This document shows, in pieces, positions 1-6,272 of a stretch of DNA of 22,395 nucleotides (within the stretch, counting starts at the first letter, position 1; each line of letters starts with the position of its first letter). A program made the position numbers and the translations under genes. The notes beneath the pieces were generated by a model. That model did no database searches, was not told the DNA's origin, and saw only the letters and a list, made by a program, of their open reading frames with translations. The stretch is from the NCBI GenBank assembly GCA_039583705.1, contig JAVKSM010000045.1, positions 1 to 22,395 on the forward strand. The letters run 5' to 3'. This DNA comes from JAVKSM01 sp039583705 (GTDB lineage Bacteria > Actinomycetota > Actinomycetes > Mycobacteriales > Pseudonocardiaceae).

Positions 1-146
1 TCGGCCTGCTGGTGGTCCGACGGCGGATAGGGCTGCCCGGTGATCTCCGACGGGGCCACCCGCAGCGCGGTCGCCAGCCCCTCCAGCATGGAGCGCTTGT
101 CCACCGGCCACAGGCCGCGCTCCAAGCGGGACAGGTGAGTCGCCAC
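1..146 (-). pseudogene. XRE-family HTH regulator, fragment running off the left edge
   Basis: Read on the minus strand this encodes the second half of an XRE/Cro-type helix-turn-helix, with the recognition-helix motif THLSRLERG followed by WPVDKRSMLEGLATAL and then ITGQPYPP. Actinomycete XRE regulators with a C-terminal TPR-like region typically look like this. The first HTH helices, normally about 25 residues before THLSRLERG, are missing. Upstream of about position 150 the frame stays open but encodes a Ser/Thr/Arg-rich stretch unlike the family. The only nearby in-frame start is a GTG at 144-146, inside the domain. I read it as a 5'-truncated gene whose remainder lies outside the window. 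Confidence 0.6.
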
Positions 147-150
147 ACGG

Positions 151-294
151 GTGGTTGATTCGGTACTGTCGCGCGCTGGCGAGCTCGACGCGGTGCTCGG
201 GCGTCTTCCTTCTGCGGAAACCAGTATCCAGGAATTTCAGGAGCAGTATCAGGCACTGCAGGCACAAGGGGGGAGTACGGTGACCGGTGGATGA
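151..294 (+). pseudogene. Short orphan C-terminus coupled to the ASCH gene
   Basis: A 47-codon frame from GTG 151 to TGA 292-294 ends with QEFQEQYQALQAQGG. An in-frame TGA at 136-138 prevents a longer reading. Its stop overlaps the GTG start of the ASCH gene (287-289), a usual sign of translational coupling, so it was probably the end of a partner gene. It begins almost exactly where the minus-strand XRE fragment loses family resemblance, which suggests a recombination junction near 140-151. No family is recognised. It could also be a genuine small protein, but no convincing ribosome binding site precedes it. Confidence 0.35.
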
Positions 295-643
295 ACCTCT
301 CGACGCCGCGTCCAGGCGCGAACTCAATATACGCAAGCCCTACCTGCAGCTTATCGTAGAGGGGATCAAAACTGTTGAGGTGCGCGTTGGCTATCCGAGC
401 ATGCGGAAAATCCAGCCAGGACAAGAGCTAACGTTTGTGTCTGGCGAGCAGGTAGTGGTAACTCAGGTGAAGCGCGTGACCGAGTACGCCTCGTTTGACG
501 ATATGCTGGCTCACGAAGACCCGCGTTCGATCGGTGGCGATCTCGGCGAGTCCAGGGAAGAGCTGCTGTCTGTCATCCGCAGCATCTATCCGCCCGAGAA
601 GGAACAACTCGGGGTGCTGGCCATTGAGATTGCTCGGATGTAA
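287..643 (+). CDS. ASCH domain protein
   Basis: A 118-residue protein. It has the ASCH signature near the N-terminus, RKPYLQLIVEGIKTVEVR at about residues 17-34, followed by a MRKIQPGQELTF strand and a C-terminal GVLAIEIARM. ASCH domains are PUA-like beta-barrels predicted to bind RNA or act on modified nucleosides; the YqfB relative is an amidohydrolase. The substrate here cannot be inferred. The GTG start overlaps the preceding stop by eight bases. Codon use is unlike most of the window: ATA, CTA, GTA, AAA and TTT occur and local GC is lower, which points to recent horizontal acquisition with the neighbouring integrase. Confidence 0.8.
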   Translation: MDEPLDAASRRELNIRKPYLQLIVEGIKTVEVRVGYPSMRKIQPGQELTFVSGEQVVVTQVKRVTEYASFDDMLAHEDPRSIGGDLGESREELLSVIRSIYPPEKEQLGVLAIEIARM

Positions 644-845
644 ATCTTCTACTTGAGCTTTATCCAGAACCTTGGGTGAACGTCAAAAGTCGGTCTGAAC
701 TGGCAGCGAAGGGGATGAGGAGTAGGATTTGCGCAGCACCGTCCGCTACTGGAACATTTCAAACTTCGGGTATGACCGCACGATCTATCAGGACCCGTAG
801 CCGACGGTCGGTGCATGGACGTTCGCGGCGGTTCGGGTACGGCGG
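644..845. other. Lower-GC gap with one possible tiny ORF
   Basis: This gap of about 200 bases between the ASCH gene and the convergent gene ending at 846 shows no family resemblance. One 23-codon frame at 729-800 (TTG start, TAG stop) is preceded by a purine-rich GAGGAG about six bases upstream. It would encode a peptide rich in aromatic residues, including RYWNISNFGYDRTIYQDP. I treat it as a candidate only. Confidence 0.3.
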
Positions 846-1385
846 CTACAGCGGAGCGGACCCGTGGCGGGCGGCCCAGTGCATGCGGTAACCCAGCGCC
901 TCCAAGCCCGCGACGGCCTGTCCGACGTCCCCGCCGCGCAGGTCTCGCCAGGTGCTCAGCAGCTCGGCGACAGGCGACGGCAGCGGCCCATTTGAGTGGC
1001 GCTGGGCGGTATCCCAGGGGGGGATCCTGGTCCGCCGCCCGTCGGGGGTGGGTGGGCCAGGCCGCGTGCGGTACGGGCGGTGGCGCAGGGTGTGCCCGGT
1101 GAGCCTGGCGTCGAGGACGACGACGCTGTCGCTGCACGGGTCCGGGATCGCCAATCCGAGCGCTTCGGACAGGTGGTTGTGGTCCCAGGTCAGCACGAGG
1201 CGGGTGGTGGTGAGCACCGAGGGCAGCCAGCCCAGCAGGCTGATCGCGGTTTCCCCGTCCGCCCCGTGGCGGAACGGCCGGCAGGCCAGGTAGCCCAGGT
1301 AGGGCTGCGCCAAGTCCTCGGCCAGCAGGTGCAGCATCGGCGGCTGCCGCTCGCCGGTCTGGCGCAGCAGAACCTCGGCTGCCAC
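846..1385 (-). CDS. Hypothetical protein of an integrative element
   Basis: A 179-residue protein from GTG 1385, starting ten bases after the stop of the excisionase-like gene and probably co-transcribed with it. No family is recognised. Visible segments are a hydrophobic, Leu-rich N-terminal half (MLHLLAEDLAQPYLGYLA; ISLLGWLPSVLTTTRLVLTW), a Pro/Arg-rich middle around residues 120-140, and a charged C-terminus ending in ALGYRMHWAARH. No clear membrane helix, signal peptide or catalytic motif is seen. The frame was chosen over overlapping frames because its composition looks protein-like and because it abuts the upstream gene. Its place next to xis- and int-like genes suggests an accessory role in the element. 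Confidence 0.55.
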   Translation of the reverse strand: MAAEVLLRQTGERQPPMLHLLAEDLAQPYLGYLACRPFRHGADGETAISLLGWLPSVLTTTRLVLTWDHNHLSEALGLAIPDPCSDSVVVLDARLTGHTLRHRPYRTRPGPPTPDGRRTRIPPWDTAQRHSNGPLPSPVAELLSTWRDLRGGDVGQAVAGLEALGYRMHWAARHGSAPL

Positions 1386-1395
1386 CGCCGCCAGG

Positions 1396-1635
1396 TCATT
1401 GCTGGTCGCTGTCGGTGGGCTCGTCGATGCCGACGACGCGGCGCAGGCTGGCGGTGGAAACTCGCAGGTGGCGGCCCAGGCGCAGCACCCGCACCCCGAG
1501 TGCGGCCAGCTCTCCGCGCTGGGCCATGGCGTCAGCGGTGCCCCGCGAGCAGCCGAGTACCTGCGCGGCCTCGCTCATAAACACCCTCGGTCCGGCCTCG
1601 TCGAGCAGCTTCACTACGGCGTGTCGCTCCGCCAT
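1396..1635 (-). CDS. Excisionase-like helix-turn-helix DNA-binding protein
   Basis: A 79-residue protein (MAERHAVVKLLDEAG...). It carries a MerR/excisionase-type winged helix: VFMSEAAQVLGCSRGTADAM is the helix-turn-helix, followed by a LRLGRHLRVSTASLRRVV wing and helix. Small proteins of this type act as recombination directionality factors or helix-turn-helix regulators of integrative elements. ATG 1635 is preferred over the in-frame ATG at 1668 because a GGGGAG ribosome binding site lies about six bases upstream. The gene is divergent from the XRE-integrase pair, with a palindrome in between. The assignment to xis rests on domain type and location next to an integrase. Confidence 0.65.
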   Translation of the reverse strand: MAERHAVVKLLDEAGPRVFMSEAAQVLGCSRGTADAMAQRGELAALGVRVLRLGRHLRVSTASLRRVVGIDEPTDSDQQ

Positions 1636-1673
1636 GCCCCGCTCCCCGCAGCTCATGTGTCCGCACAACCCGC

Positions 1674-1692
1674 TACGTTCTTACCGAACGTA
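1674..1692. promoter_or_regulatory. Palindrome between the divergent xis-like and XRE genes
   Basis: A perfect inverted repeat, TACGTTC - TTACC - GAACGTA (7-base arms, 5-base spacer), lies 39 bases upstream of the xis-like start and 78 bases upstream of the XRE start. The position suits an operator for the XRE regulator or the xis-like protein. The binding partner is inferred only. Confidence 0.45.
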
Positions 1693-1733
1693 ACGCCGGA
1701 CGCAAAGAACAAGGCATCTAGACACGCAGATCC

Positions 1734-1763
1734 TTGCTTCGGCGCATTGCCTTGCCTTACTGT
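1734..1763 (+). promoter_or_regulatory. Candidate promoter for a leaderless XRE-int transcript
   Basis: TTGCTT at 1734-1739 and TACTGT at 1758-1763 are separated by 18 bases and resemble vegetative -35/-10 elements. Transcription would start at about 1769-1771, on the ATG at 1770. No ribosome binding site precedes that ATG, which agrees with a leaderless mRNA, common in actinobacteria. Confidence 0.4.
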
Positions 1764-1769
1764 GTCCCG

Positions 1770-2507
1770 ATGAATCACCCCCTGACATGGCCGGAGGAGC
1801 TGAACGCCATCGCCGGTGAGCAGGTCCAACGCCACCGCCGCGCCCACGGCTGGACCGCCGCCGACCTCGCCGAGCGCTGCGCCGCCCTTGGCCTTCCGAT
1901 GTCACGCTCGAAGGTGGCGAACCTGGAGAACGGCCGTGCCCGACAGGAGGGCATCGGCATCGCCGAGCTGCTCGTCCTCGGCGCCGCCCTCGGTGTCCCC
2001 CCCGCGTTGCTGATCTTCCCCATCGGCGAGAAGGTTCCCGTGCCGATCCTGCCCGGTAAGCCCGTCGACCCCTGGGCGGCGTACCTGTGCTTCGTCGGCG
2101 ACTTGGTCGACCCCGCCCTGATGCCCCCGAACCCCAACAACCCGGTCCCGGTCTACCGCCAGCACACCGACGCCTACCTCGGCTACACGACCGCCACCCG
2201 CACCAACCCCACCGACCCACAGGCCGTGGACCGGCACCTCACGATGCTGGCCGCCGCCCGCGTCGACATGCACCGCCGCGGCTGGACGCTCCCCCCGATC
2301 CCACCAGCCGTGGCTCGCGCGCTGGCCGAGCCGCTGCTGGGCTGGGGCTTCACCCAAGACGAATCCGGAGGGCTCATCGACATCCGCACCAGCAGCGCAA
2401 CCGTCCCCGACTGGGCACCGGCGGAGGATCCCGCACCCGCGGGCATGACCACAGGCATGACACCGGCCACCCAGGGCGGGGACACCGCGGGCGGTGACGA
2501 GCGATGA
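1770..2507 (+). CDS. XRE-family HTH transcriptional regulator upstream of integrase
   Basis: A 245-residue protein. The N-terminal XRE helix-turn-helix spans about residues 10-75. It includes VQRHRRAHGWTAADLAERC, then MSRSKVANLENGRA (recognition helix) and ELLVLGAALGVPPALLIFP. The rest is a Pro-rich region with no recognised domain and an Ala/Thr/Gly-rich tail. ATG 1770 is chosen because it directly precedes the domain and fits a leaderless promoter. The stop overlaps the integrase start (ATGA), so the two genes are translationally coupled. The protein probably controls integrase and possibly xis expression through the intergenic palindrome; that role is inferred from context. Confidence 0.8.
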   Translation: MNHPLTWPEELNAIAGEQVQRHRRAHGWTAADLAERCAALGLPMSRSKVANLENGRARQEGIGIAELLVLGAALGVPPALLIFPIGEKVPVPILPGKPVDPWAAYLCFVGDLVDPALMPPNPNNPVPVYRQHTDAYLGYTTATRTNPTDPQAVDRHLTMLAAARVDMHRRGWTLPPIPPAVARALAEPLLGWGFTQDESGGLIDIRTSSATVPDWAPAEDPAPAGMTTGMTPATQGGDTAGGDER

Positions 2508-3809
2508 GCCGCGGCCGGGTCTACCGGCGCTGCGCCTGCCGCGACGCCTCCGGCCGCCAACTCGGCGCCGCCTGCCCACAGTTGGCCCGCAACGGAAAAC
2601 ACGGCACCTGGAGCTACGCCGTGGACCTCCCCAGCCTCGACGGACGCCGCAAGACCCTGCGCCGCGGTGGTTTCCCCACCAAGGCTGAGGCGCAGCGCGT
2701 GCTCGACGAGGTCCACGCCCGCCACGGCGCCGGGGTGAAGGTCGACGACCGGGAAACCGTCGCCGCCTACCTGCGTCACTGGCTGCGCGGCCAGCGGCAC
2801 CGGCTCAAGCTCAAGACGCTGCACCAGTACGGCAGGTACGTCGAGAAGGACTTGATCCCCGCGCTCGGCGCGATCCCGCTGGAGCGACTCTCCCACGAGC
2901 ACGTCGCCACATTGATCGTCGACCTGGAGACCGCCGGTCGGGGTCCGATCACCATCCGGCGCATGCTCGCGGTGTTGCCCAGCGCGCTCGCAGAGGGGTG
3001 AAACGCCACCGACTCGCCAGAAACGTCGCCCGCTACGCCCCCCTGCCTCCGGAGAACCGAGCCGAGCGGCAGACCTGGACCGCTGCGCAGGCCGTGGCCT
3101 TCCTGGACCACTGCCACGAGGTCGACGACCCGACGACCGACCTGTTCGAGGTCATCATCGGCACAGAGCTCCGGCACGGGGAGGCGCTCGCGCTGCGCTG
3201 GCCCAAGGTGGACCTCACCGCGCGGGCGCTGCTCGTCGACCGGACCGCGGCCAGCTCTCCGACGTGACGGGCCGGCTGATGTTCACCGCGCCGAAGACGA
3301 AGGGCAGCGCGGCCGGCGTGGGCCTGTCGGCCCGCGTCGTGGCCGCGCTGACGCGCCGGCGTGCCCGGCAGGACGCCGAGCGCGCGGCGTGGGGCGAGGC
3401 TTACCAGGACGACGGGCTGGTGTTCTGCCGGGAGAACGGCGCCCCACACCGTCCCAACGATGTGCGCCAGCGGTTCCACAAGCTGTCCGACGCCGCCGGG
3501 CTGCCCCGCGTGCGGGTGCACGACCTTCGTCACCTCGCCGCCACAATCATGATCACCGTCGGGGTGCCGCTGGCGTTGGTGTCCAAGACGCTGCGGCACA
3601 GCCGCACCGGGATCACCGCCGACCTCTACGGCCACCTCACCCGGGAAGCCGCGACAGCCGCCGCGGACGCCCTCGGCGCCACCCTGGACGCCGCCGCGGC
3701 GGAGCTGAGCGCTGAGTGCGCGATGCGGCGTGCGACCACAGTGCGACCACACGACCACGATCTTCTGCAGGACGGAACAAGCCATGAATCCGCCTGGTCA
3801 GAACGTTAG
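2504..3809 (+). pseudogene. int: Tyrosine recombinase/integrase, broken by two frame shifts
   Basis: The conserved integrase sequence is spread over three frames: 2504-3001, about 2998-3245, and about 3246-3809. The parts are, in order, an arm-binding-like region (GTWSYAVDLPSLDGRRKTL), a SAM-like core-binding domain (TVAAYLRHWLRGQ...KTLHQYGRYV), and the catalytic domain. Catalytic residues are encoded: Arg in GTELRHGEALALRW, His/Arg in HDLRHLAA, His in TLRHSRTG, and Tyr in DLYGHL. The family usually has GLR where GTELR appears here. The first break is at the GGGG run near 2994-2998 and the second near the CC at 3245-3246. Each equals loss of one base; re-reading one base restores AEGVKRHRLARN and RTRGQLSDVTGRLMF. 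Genuine decay, sequencing indels or programmed -1 slippage are all possible. A GTGA overlap lies at the first break; at the second break's downstream stop another GTGA occurs. No tRNA lies beside the 3' end. Confidence 0.85.
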
Positions 3810-3841
3810 TCCAGAACAGGAAGGGGAGCCCAAAGGTGTTG

Positions 3842-4240
3842 TCAGTACATCATCCGCGGGTCGTTGTAGCTCTTGAACTCCAGCAGGTTGTTCGACGGGT
3901 CGCAGAGCACGAAGCTCATGTGCTCCTCGGCCAGGCCCTCGAACCGGCGGAAGGGCTCGGCGAAGAACGCCAGCCCCCGCGTCCTGGCCAACAGCAGCAG
4001 GCGCTCCCAGTCCTCCCGCTGCCGAAAGGTCACCCCGAAGTGGCGCGGGTAGAGCTCGGGAGCCGGGTCGACCCGGTCGGAGAGGTGGGCGACGATCTGG
4101 TCGCCGAAGAAGTCGAGGGTGATCCGGTCGTCGTAGCGGCGGGCGAGCTTGCAGTCCAGTCCCTGGACGTAGAAGCGTTGCATGTCGTCGAGGTCGCCGG
4201 CCGGGATGGCCAGGTGGAAAACGTCCTCCGTGGTGCGCAT
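3842..4240 (-). CDS. VOC (glyoxalase/bleomycin resistance fold) family protein
   Basis: A 132-residue single VOC unit pair: FHLAIPAGDLDDMQRFYVQ opens the first beta-alpha-beta module and HFGVTFRQREDWERLL the second, closing with FVLCDPSNNLLEFKSYNDP. Likely metal ligands are His9, His67 and Glu121, the usual VOC pattern. Members include glyoxalases, epimerases, dioxygenases and drug-binding proteins, so the reaction cannot be fixed. It is the last gene of the four-gene minus-strand operon and its ATG overlaps the ComA stop by one base (TGATG). That coupling suggests it acts on, or downstream of, the ComA product. It lies only 32 bases from the convergent integrase end, so the element boundary is probably in 3810-3841. 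Confidence 0.85.
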   Translation of the reverse strand: MRTTEDVFHLAIPAGDLDDMQRFYVQGLDCKLARRYDDRITLDFFGDQIVAHLSDRVDPAPELYPRHFGVTFRQREDWERLLLLARTRGLAFFAEPFRRFEGLAEEHMSFVLCDPSNNLLEFKSYNDPRMMY

Positions 4241-5004
4241 CAGGCGAACACCGGCAACGTGTCCGACCGCAGCCCGAGTCGCAGCGTCTCCAGCCCGATC
4301 ACGTCGCCGGCATGGATGTTGCCGAGGTTGACCGACGCGCCCAGGCGGCGCACGAAATAGGTCTGCAACTCCTTGTTCGGTGCCTCGAACAGCAGCCGGT
4401 CCAGGTCAAGGCCGGACTCGACGATCTCCTCAATGAGGCCGTGTCGGGGCTCACCGCTCGGGCGGCAGATCCCGCTGCGGCCGCTCTCCCTCGCCTCGGC
4501 GGTGACCAGGTGGGCTCCCGCGGCGAGATCCTCGCGGAAATAGGAGATCCATCGTACTGGTGGCAGCGCCTCCGAGCGTGCGCCGTCCTTGAACCCGACC
4601 TCGCTGATGACGACGAACTCGTCGGCGAGCCGCGTGATCCAGCGAGCCTTCTCGGCATTGTCCATCGCGATCGTGCCGTTGGAGACCTCGACGTAGCGGC
4701 AGCCCAAGGCGTGGCACAGCGACCGCCATTCCGCGACCAGGCCGTCGACGGCAAAGCGCTCGAACAGGGTGCCGCCGAAGTAGAAGCCGACGCCGGCCGA
4801 CTCCAGAATGTCGATCTTGCGCTTGATGTCCTTGGTGACCAGGCAGGTGCCCCAGCCGAACTTCACGAGGTCGATGAGTTCACCGACGCTCTCCACGAAG
4901 TCCTCGAACGCTCCCGTGGGCAGCCCGGGGTCGATGACCGCGGTGAGCCCACGCCGTCGTGGCTTGGACTCCCGGTCTGGAAGGACCAGCTGGGTGTCGA
5001 TCAC
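4240..5004 (-). CDS. comA: Phosphosulfolactate synthase family protein (ComA-like)
   Basis: A 254-residue protein matching the whole ComA family: KPRRRGLTAVIDPGLP (about 14-29), IDLVKFGWGTCLV (44-56), FYFGGTLFE (74-82), YVEVSNGTI (104-112), VISEVGFKD (132-140), LLFEAPNKELQTYF (204-217) and the diagnostic VNLGNI (225-230). Known members add sulfite to phosphoenolpyruvate to make (R)-phosphosulfolactate, for coenzyme M in methanogens or sulfolactate in Bacillus spores. The ComB phosphatase and ComC dehydrogenase are not seen in the window. GTG 5004 is chosen for its GAGGAGG ribosome binding site six bases upstream; it overlaps the acyltransferase stop. A longer open frame upstream lies antisense-shifted inside the acyltransferase and is not coding. 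The substrate is unproven: the family may also use other nucleophiles. Confidence 0.85.
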   Translation of the reverse strand: MIDTQLVLPDRESKPRRRGLTAVIDPGLPTGAFEDFVESVGELIDLVKFGWGTCLVTKDIKRKIDILESAGVGFYFGGTLFERFAVDGLVAEWRSLCHALGCRYVEVSNGTIAMDNAEKARWITRLADEFVVISEVGFKDGARSEALPPVRWISYFREDLAAGAHLVTAEARESGRSGICRPSGEPRHGLIEEIVESGLDLDRLLFEAPNKELQTYFVRRLGASVNLGNIHAGDVIGLETLRLGLRSDTLPVFA

Positions 5005-6272
5005 ATTCGCCTCCTCGTGTCGGGTGCACAGGCCAGCGTCACGGGTACGGCTGAGCGGGAGTACCCGAGTTTGCTGAGAGGACGGTGAGAACCTCGGGAC
5101 GAACCGCCCTTCCCGGTGAGGGCCAGGCTCAGCGGGGTGTGGCGCAGCACCTCCACGACCCCTAGCGACAGGGCGACGACGACGACGTAGGTGAGGACGG
5201 TCGAGGCCGGCTCCGGTACCAGCCGGGGCAGGTTGGTCGCTCCGGGCTTGGTCACCGCGAGCAGCAGCAGCGGGTGGCAGAGGAAGACCCCGAACGAGCG
5301 GTCCGAGGCGCCTTCGACGATGCGCGAGCCCAACCCGCCACCGCGACGCTGCGCCCAGGCGTCGCCCAGCGTATAGAGCGCCGCCACGACGGCGACGCAC
5401 CACGGCACCATGACCGGCTGGAACACGTCGGCGGCGAAAGGGGGGTCTCCACCGGCGTGCACCGAGTGCAGGTAAGTTCCCTCGGCGGCGGCACCGGAGG
5501 CGACCAGGGCCACCACCACGATCCCGGGGTGGCTGCGGAGCCAGGCGTGCACCCGCTCGTGGTGCACTGCCGCGAGACCGCCGAGCAGGAGATAGAACTG
5601 GTAGCTGCCGACGAACGACACGTCGTAGGGCAGCAGCGCCGCCGCGAGCCCGGTGACCCTCGGGCCGTGCAGTGCCGTGTCGATGCCCAGTTGCAGTGCC
5701 GCGCTGGCCGCCAGCAGCAGCCCGTGGTGGTACCGGGTGATCCGCAGCAGTCGCAGCAACAGCGGGAACAGCAGGTAGAACTGCATCGAGACGAGCAGGA
5801 AGTACAGGTGGTACCAGGCCCTCCCGGTGATGAGGTTCTGTGCCAGCAGCACGAAGGCCGGCCCGGGTGGCATCGGCCTGGCCGCGGCCACCAGCGCGGT
5901 GTAGACGATCGACCATACGACGTAGGGCACGCCGACGAGCAGGAACCTGCGGCGCCAGAACGGCCTGACCTGCAGGGCGCCGTCGCGGTAACGGTGCACC
6001 AGGACGAACCCGGTGAGGACGAAGAACGCCTCCCTGGTGAAGTGCAGCAGCATCTCCGCCCCGCCGGCCGGGGCGCTGGCGGGTGGGTTGACGACCGACG
6101 TGGTGTGCACGGCGATCACGCAGGCGAAGGTGAGCACCCGCACCAGGTCCACCGGGTAGACGTGGCTCCGGGTCGTGGCGGCCGTCCGGGTGTCGGTGGC
6201 GGTCGCCGTGTCCGTGGCGGTCGCCGTGGTGTCGGTGTCGGTCGCCGTGGTGTCCGTCCCGTGCCGGGTCAT
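5001..6272 (-). CDS. Membrane acyltransferase 3 family protein (OafA/YrhL-like)
   Basis: A 423-residue polytopic membrane protein of the acyltransferase 3 family, which moves acyl groups onto sugars, lipids or small metabolites. The family start is visible as YPVDLVRVLTFACVIAVH, with the conserved His at residue 56, then FFVLTGFVLVHRYRDG and FWRRRFLLVGVPYVVWS. About ten hydrophobic helices follow, ending near LTYVVVVALSLGVVEVLRH. The first 35 residues are an unusual Thr/Asp/Ala repeat encoded by tandem DNA repeats. The start overlaps the ligase stop (ATGA) and the stop overlaps the ComA start. Position between an acyl-CoA ligase and ComA suggests it acylates the pathway product using the ligase-made CoA ester. 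That is inferred. Confidence 0.85.
   Translation of the reverse strand: MTRHGTDTTATDTDTTATATDTATATDTRTAATTRSHVYPVDLVRVLTFACVIAVHTTSVVNPPASAPAGGAEMLLHFTREAFFVLTGFVLVHRYRDGALQVRPFWRRRFLLVGVPYVVWSIVYTALVAAARPMPPGPAFVLLAQNLITGRAWYHLYFLLVSMQFYLLFPLLLRLLRITRYHHGLLLAASAALQLGIDTALHGPRVTGLAAALLPYDVSFVGSYQFYLLLGGLAAVHHERVHAWLRSHPGIVVVALVASGAAAEGTYLHSVHAGGDPPFAADVFQPVMVPWCVAVVAALYTLGDAWAQRRGGGLGSRIVEGASDRSFGVFLCHPLLLLAVTKPGATNLPRLVPEPASTVLTYVVVVALSLGVVEVLRHTPLSLALTGKGGSSRGSHRPLSKLGYSRSAVPVTLACAPDTRRRM
6187..6257. repeat. Imperfect short tandem repeat in the acyltransferase N-terminus
   Basis: Units built from GTCGCCGTG, GTGGCG and GTGTCG recur about ten times. On the minus strand they encode the (T/A)DT and TAT repeats of the acyltransferase N-terminal tail. 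Slippage could change tail length. Confidence 0.6.

Noticed and set aside
3810..3841. An attachment site for the integrase in the gap after it.
   Set aside because: The gap has no tRNA end and no direct repeat that I can find again in the window, so no att site can be supported.
4240..5916. A 558-residue open frame on the minus strand, with ComA as its C-terminal part.
   Set aside because: The N-terminal 300 residues overlap the acyltransferase in another frame and are Arg/Ala/Gly-rich with no family signal. The ribosome site and family alignment put the ComA start at GTG 5004.
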